A DNA stretch of 64,000 bases, taken from contig CBFHKY010000003.1 in NCBI GenBank assembly GCA_965656525.1, forward strand, positions 62,001 to 126,000, read 5' to 3'. This DNA comes from Pseudomaricurvus sp965656525 (lineage in GTDB: Bacteria; Pseudomonadota; Gammaproteobacteria; Pseudomonadales; Cellvibrionaceae). The notes beneath the pieces were generated by a model. It was not told the DNA's origin, made no database searches, and saw nothing but the letters and a program-made list of their open reading frames with translations. Positions within the stretch are counted from its first letter, which is position 1. Every line of letters begins with the position of its first letter. This document shows, piece by piece, positions 61,267 to 64,000 of the stretch. The position numbers and the translations under genes were made by a program.

Positions 61267-61998
61267 TCATAGGCGGCGACTGATGATCGCTTTCTCGCCT
61301 GAAGGCTCCTCTACGTAACGGTAACGAATATCCACTAGTTCTCCGCCTTTAGGCTTCGTTTTTATATTGGAAAGCCCTTGGTATCGCATCAACCGCTTTT
61401 GCTTGTCGTAGGTTAATAAAATTTCTGGGGCCAACCATTTAACAACCCAACTTAAAGGCTCTAGCTGAAAGCATATCAACTCTGACTTTTCTGCACCGCA
61501 ATCACGTTGATAAACTTGCAACCCCAAGGCCTTGCCTTTCTCTCCAAAAATAAATTCAAACGGAAAACGTTCACCCGCAAGCAATTGATCCCAGCGAGAA
61601 CGCACAAAGGCATCAAAACCGCTGTCCACAACGGCTGGCCACTGGTCGCTGGTTTCTATCACTGCAGGAGACGCATCGTTTTGCCCCACCACCCAGTGGT
61701 CATCCTGCCAGCGAATGAACCATTCTAAATTGTAGAGATGGTTGGTTTGCACAAACTCAGGCGTCAGAGGGTTACGCTCATAAGAAATGCGCTTATCTAC
61801 CCAAAGAGAGCCTTCCGGTGACAAGTAACGCACGCGATGTTTGGTTTTGTCATCACTGAGCTGATGCAGCTCACGATACAATAACTGATCACTGTTTTTA
61901 TGGTAGGCATCACCGACCAGAACAACATGTTGATCCTGCCATTGAAGGTCTTTAGGCAAAATAGCATCGGCTGCCACAAGAACAGAAAAAACAAACAA
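61267..61998 (-). CDS. exported protein of unknown function; start uncertain
   Basis: This protein of about 243 aa has no family I can name. It is polar and Trp/Tyr-rich, with SPEGSLWVDKRISYERNPLTPEF and a probable beta-rich fold. The TTG at 61998 leaves only half a signal peptide. The frame stays open upstream to an ATT at 62055 (or 62058), which yields IHSFRRCIKTARLFIASTV..VLVAADA, a full signal sequence, with AAGGA about nine bases upstream. So either an ATT start or a one-base error in the region 62044-62060 is likely. It follows cfa on the same strand. Confidence 0.75.
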   Translation of the reverse strand: MFVFSVLVAADAILPKDLQWQDQHVVLVGDAYHKNSDQLLYRELHQLSDDKTKHRVRYLSPEGSLWVDKRISYERNPLTPEFVQTNHLYNLEWFIRWQDDHWVVGQNDASPAVIETSDQWPAVVDSGFDAFVRSRWDQLLAGERFPFEFIFGEKGKALGLQVYQRDCGAEKSELICFQLEPLSWVVKWLAPEILLTYDKQKRLMRYQGLSNIKTKPKGGELVDIRYRYVEEPSGEKAIISRRL

Positions 61999-62079
61999 TA
62001 CGGTACTGGCAATAAATAACCGTGCCGTTTTTATACATCGCCTAAAGCTGTGAATAATCCATCATCCTTTTCGTCTTCG

Positions 62080-63366
62080 TTACACTCGCCAGCGAGGTTT
62101 TGCAAACACAAATTGTGATGTGCTGATGGCGCGCTCTAAGAAACCACCCTCACAGTAACATAGATAGAATTCCCACATACGAATAAATCGCTGGTCAAAA
62201 CCTAATGCCCTTACGGCCTCTATTCGATCGAAAAAACGCTCGCGCCAAATGCGTAACGTCTTAGCATAGTGCTGGCCAATGTCTTCAAATTCTTGCAACT
62301 GCATATCTGTCTTGCGTTTTAAACAATCCGTCACAACATGATTGCTGGGCAAACAGCCACCAGGGAAAATGTATTTTTGAATAAAATCCACCGATGCAAC
62401 GGCTTGGTCATAGCGTTGATCTGCGATGGTAATTGCTTGAATGGCCATCAAACCATCTTCTGCCAACAAGCTGCTGCATTTTTCAAAATAATCGTCGAAA
62501 AAATCATGACCAACCGCTTCGATCATTTCCACACTGACTAGCTTATCGTAGCATCCCTCCAAATCACGGTAGTCTTGCAACAGGATAGTGATTTTATCTT
62601 CAAGACCTTGTTGTCTCACTCGTTGATTGGCAAATTCGAATTGCTCTTTAGACAACGTGGTCGTGGTTACTTGGCAGCCGTAATGTGTAGCCGCATAGAC
62701 TGCCAAAAACCCCCAACCAGTGCCAATTTCTAGCAAGTGATCAGATTCTTTCAACTGCAATTTATCACACAAACGTTTTACCTTATGGACTGACGCTTGT
62801 TCTAGTGTGGCACTTTCATCATGAAAGATAGCAGATGAATACATCATGGTTGGATCAAGAAACAATTGAAAAAGATCATTACTCAGATCGTAGTGCGCGG
62901 CGATATTTTCCTTAGCCTGGCGTTTCGTATTACGCGTTTTTAAACGCCGAGCATTGAGCGACACGCTGTGAGCAAAACGGGTGTACCACGGACGATTCTT
63001 ACCGACCAACTGCACTACGTTCAGGTTCATCGCCATCAATTGAATAACTTTGGTGAGGTCAGATGAGCACCAATGGCCAGCCATATAAGATTCACCAGCA
63101 CCTAGGCTTTCCCGAGCAAAGACATTGCGAAAAAACTGCACATCGTTCACATGAATATCAGCTTTCACTTGCTCGGTGTCTTTATCACCAAAACTGAAAC
63201 ATTGATTGTTGTATGTTAGCGTCAAATGGCCATAGCGTAATTGCCGTAAGATTTTTACGACAAATTGCATGGCCATGCGATCAATCCACGACACCTTATT
63301 GGCTGTACCCGTGTTGAATTCTGTCTTTCTCTTTTCGATATCAGACGCTTTTGACAAACTTTCCAT
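62080..63366 (-). CDS. cfa: cyclopropane-fatty-acyl-phospholipid synthase-type methyltransferase
   Basis: Cfa adds a methylene group from SAM to unsaturated lipid chains, protecting membranes. The 428-aa protein has ENIAAHYDLSNDLFQLFLDPTMMYSSAIF, HLLEIGTGWGFLAVYAATHYG (SAM site), SVEMIEAVGHDFFDDYF, and FIQKYIFPGGCLPS. The N-terminal lipid-binding domain is present. It follows a DUF1365 gene, a pairing typical of light- or singlet-oxygen-induced clusters. Confidence 0.92.
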   Translation of the reverse strand: MESLSKASDIEKRKTEFNTGTANKVSWIDRMAMQFVVKILRQLRYGHLTLTYNNQCFSFGDKDTEQVKADIHVNDVQFFRNVFARESLGAGESYMAGHWCSSDLTKVIQLMAMNLNVVQLVGKNRPWYTRFAHSVSLNARRLKTRNTKRQAKENIAAHYDLSNDLFQLFLDPTMMYSSAIFHDESATLEQASVHKVKRLCDKLQLKESDHLLEIGTGWGFLAVYAATHYGCQVTTTTLSKEQFEFANQRVRQQGLEDKITILLQDYRDLEGCYDKLVSVEMIEAVGHDFFDDYFEKCSSLLAEDGLMAIQAITIADQRYDQAVASVDFIQKYIFPGGCLPSNHVVTDCLKRKTDMQLQEFEDIGQHYAKTLRIWRERFFDRIEAVRALGFDQRFIRMWEFYLCYCEGGFLERAISTSQFVFAKPRWRV

Positions 63367-63493
63367 GGCGTTACCTTGGTATTTAAATTTTATGATGACA
63401 ATGTCTAACGTAATGCTTATTTTAAAAATTTATTGGAAATCGCAGTCTTACTTGATTGATAAGTTCGACAATGAATTGATCAACCTTATGCCT

Positions 63494-64000
63494 TCATGTC
63501 TTCGTTTTTGGATGCGCAAAAACGGGGACTCGTTTAAACAGCAACTTTACAGCTTGCCAATATATGCCAGCGAATACTTTTGTCGTCATAGCTGGATAAC
63601 GCCAAAGCATGCCGTTTAAATTCTGCTTGCTCATAGGCTTTTGGGTGAGCTGTAACGTCGCATCAAATATTTTTTCAGAATGATCACTGTGTTCTTCCGA
63701 CATTATTTTGGCATTCATTACACGGCTCCAATTTTCCATGTGAATATGGAGCCTTGCTTCTGGCTGAGTGTGTTGCCAGTGGTACACCATATCCATCGGA
63801 TTAAACGGCGAAACGTGAAAATTCTTGTCAAACTGGGTACGAAACAACGTTGAGGCTGGATCACAGTCGATCACGTAATGATGTCGTTCACCCCAAGGGG
63901 TATTGGTGACTTCCAGCAGTAACGCTTGCAGTTTTTGTTGCTCATCAAAACAGTAGTACACACTCAAGGGATTGATTAAAAAACCAAAGTAGCGTGCGTT
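63494..64000 (-). CDS. DUF1365 protein, 5' end outside the window
   Basis: The frame enters from the right edge as ARYFGFLINPLSVYYCFDEQQ, the typical DUF1365 motif, and continues with TNTPWGERHHYVI, KNFHVSPFNPMDMVYHW and TLQLTQKPMSKQNLNGMLWRYP. About 168 residues are visible. Function unknown; the family usually sits beside cfa, an FAD oxidoreductase and an SDR. Confidence 0.9.
   Translation of the reverse strand, partial: NARYFGFLINPLSVYYCFDEQQKLQALLLEVTNTPWGERHHYVIDCDPASTLFRTQFDKNFHVSPFNPMDMVYHWQHTQPEARLHIHMENWSRVMNAKIMSEEHSDHSEKIFDATLQLTQKPMSKQNLNGMLWRYPAMTTKVFAGIYWQAVKLLFKRVPVFAHPKTKT

Noticed and set aside
1..64000. tRNA, rRNA, CRISPR arrays, insertion sequences, prophage
   Set aside because: None of the expected repeats, transposase motifs or cloverleaf folds were noticed by eye; a tRNA scan and repeat search would be decisive.

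Overview
The window reads as a piece of a draft chromosome from a marine-type gammaproteobacterium related to Oceanospirillales/Pseudomonadales. The evidence is gene order: pilGHIJK-chpABC next to gshB-tonB3-yqgE-yqgF as in Pseudomonas; ygfB-pepP-ubiH-ubiI facing zapA-6S RNA-ygfA; yrfG-hslR-hslO-pckA; medium-chain-type PHA genes. This is inference from synteny and protein family, not a species call. Five runs of N interrupt the sequence, and one protein (ChpA) also shows a frameshift. No tRNA, rRNA, insertion sequence, prophage or CRISPR array was seen.

Layout. 0-4.5 kb: polyhydroxyalkanoate (PHA) metabolism, with PHA synthase (left end cut by the window), a phasin, a PhaZ-type depolymerase and an unknown membrane protein. 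4.7-11.5 kb: a Fur-boxed iron-uptake cluster, exbB-exbD-exbD-tonB, a Fiu-like siderophore receptor, an FMN alpha-hydroxy-acid dehydrogenase and PiuC. 11.5-16.3 kb: a photoreactivation cluster on the minus strand (Fe-S photolyase, DASH cryptochrome, SDR, DCC thioredoxin-like protein, DUF3429). 16.4-22.8 kb: ubiquinone hydroxylases, PepP, YgfB, ZapA, 6S RNA, YgfA. 22.8-30.8 kb: stress and envelope genes, including a nuclease-fold protein, peroxiredoxin, phospholipase A, a LexA-boxed UmuD-like protein lacking both catalytic residues, a TonB/M56-peptidase/BlaI module with tandem operator dyads, a GDT1-type transporter and a truncated haemoglobin.

31-36.6 kb: an activated-methyl-cycle operon, in which an ArsR-methyltransferase fusion (SahR type) behind a perfect 18+18 palindrome leads metK, ahcY and metF; rsmE follows. 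36.6-50.8 kb: the Pil-Chp chemosensory system for type IV pili plus a diguanylate cyclase. 51.2-55.3 kb: gshB, tonB3, yqgE, yqgF and a lipid A acyltransferase. 55.4-61.2 kb: pckA, hslO, a DUF4124 protein, hslR, yrfG, cysQ and a small orphan. 61.3-64 kb: an exported unknown protein, cyclopropane-fatty-acid synthase and DUF1365, families that often belong to the same light/singlet-oxygen response as the 11.5-16.3 kb cluster.

The most interesting signals are the inactive UmuD-like protein under a near-ideal LexA box, the BlaI/M56-TonB/TonB module with two TGCTA-N6-TAGCA dyads, and the SahR palindrome that overlaps the promoter of a nearly leaderless mRNA.
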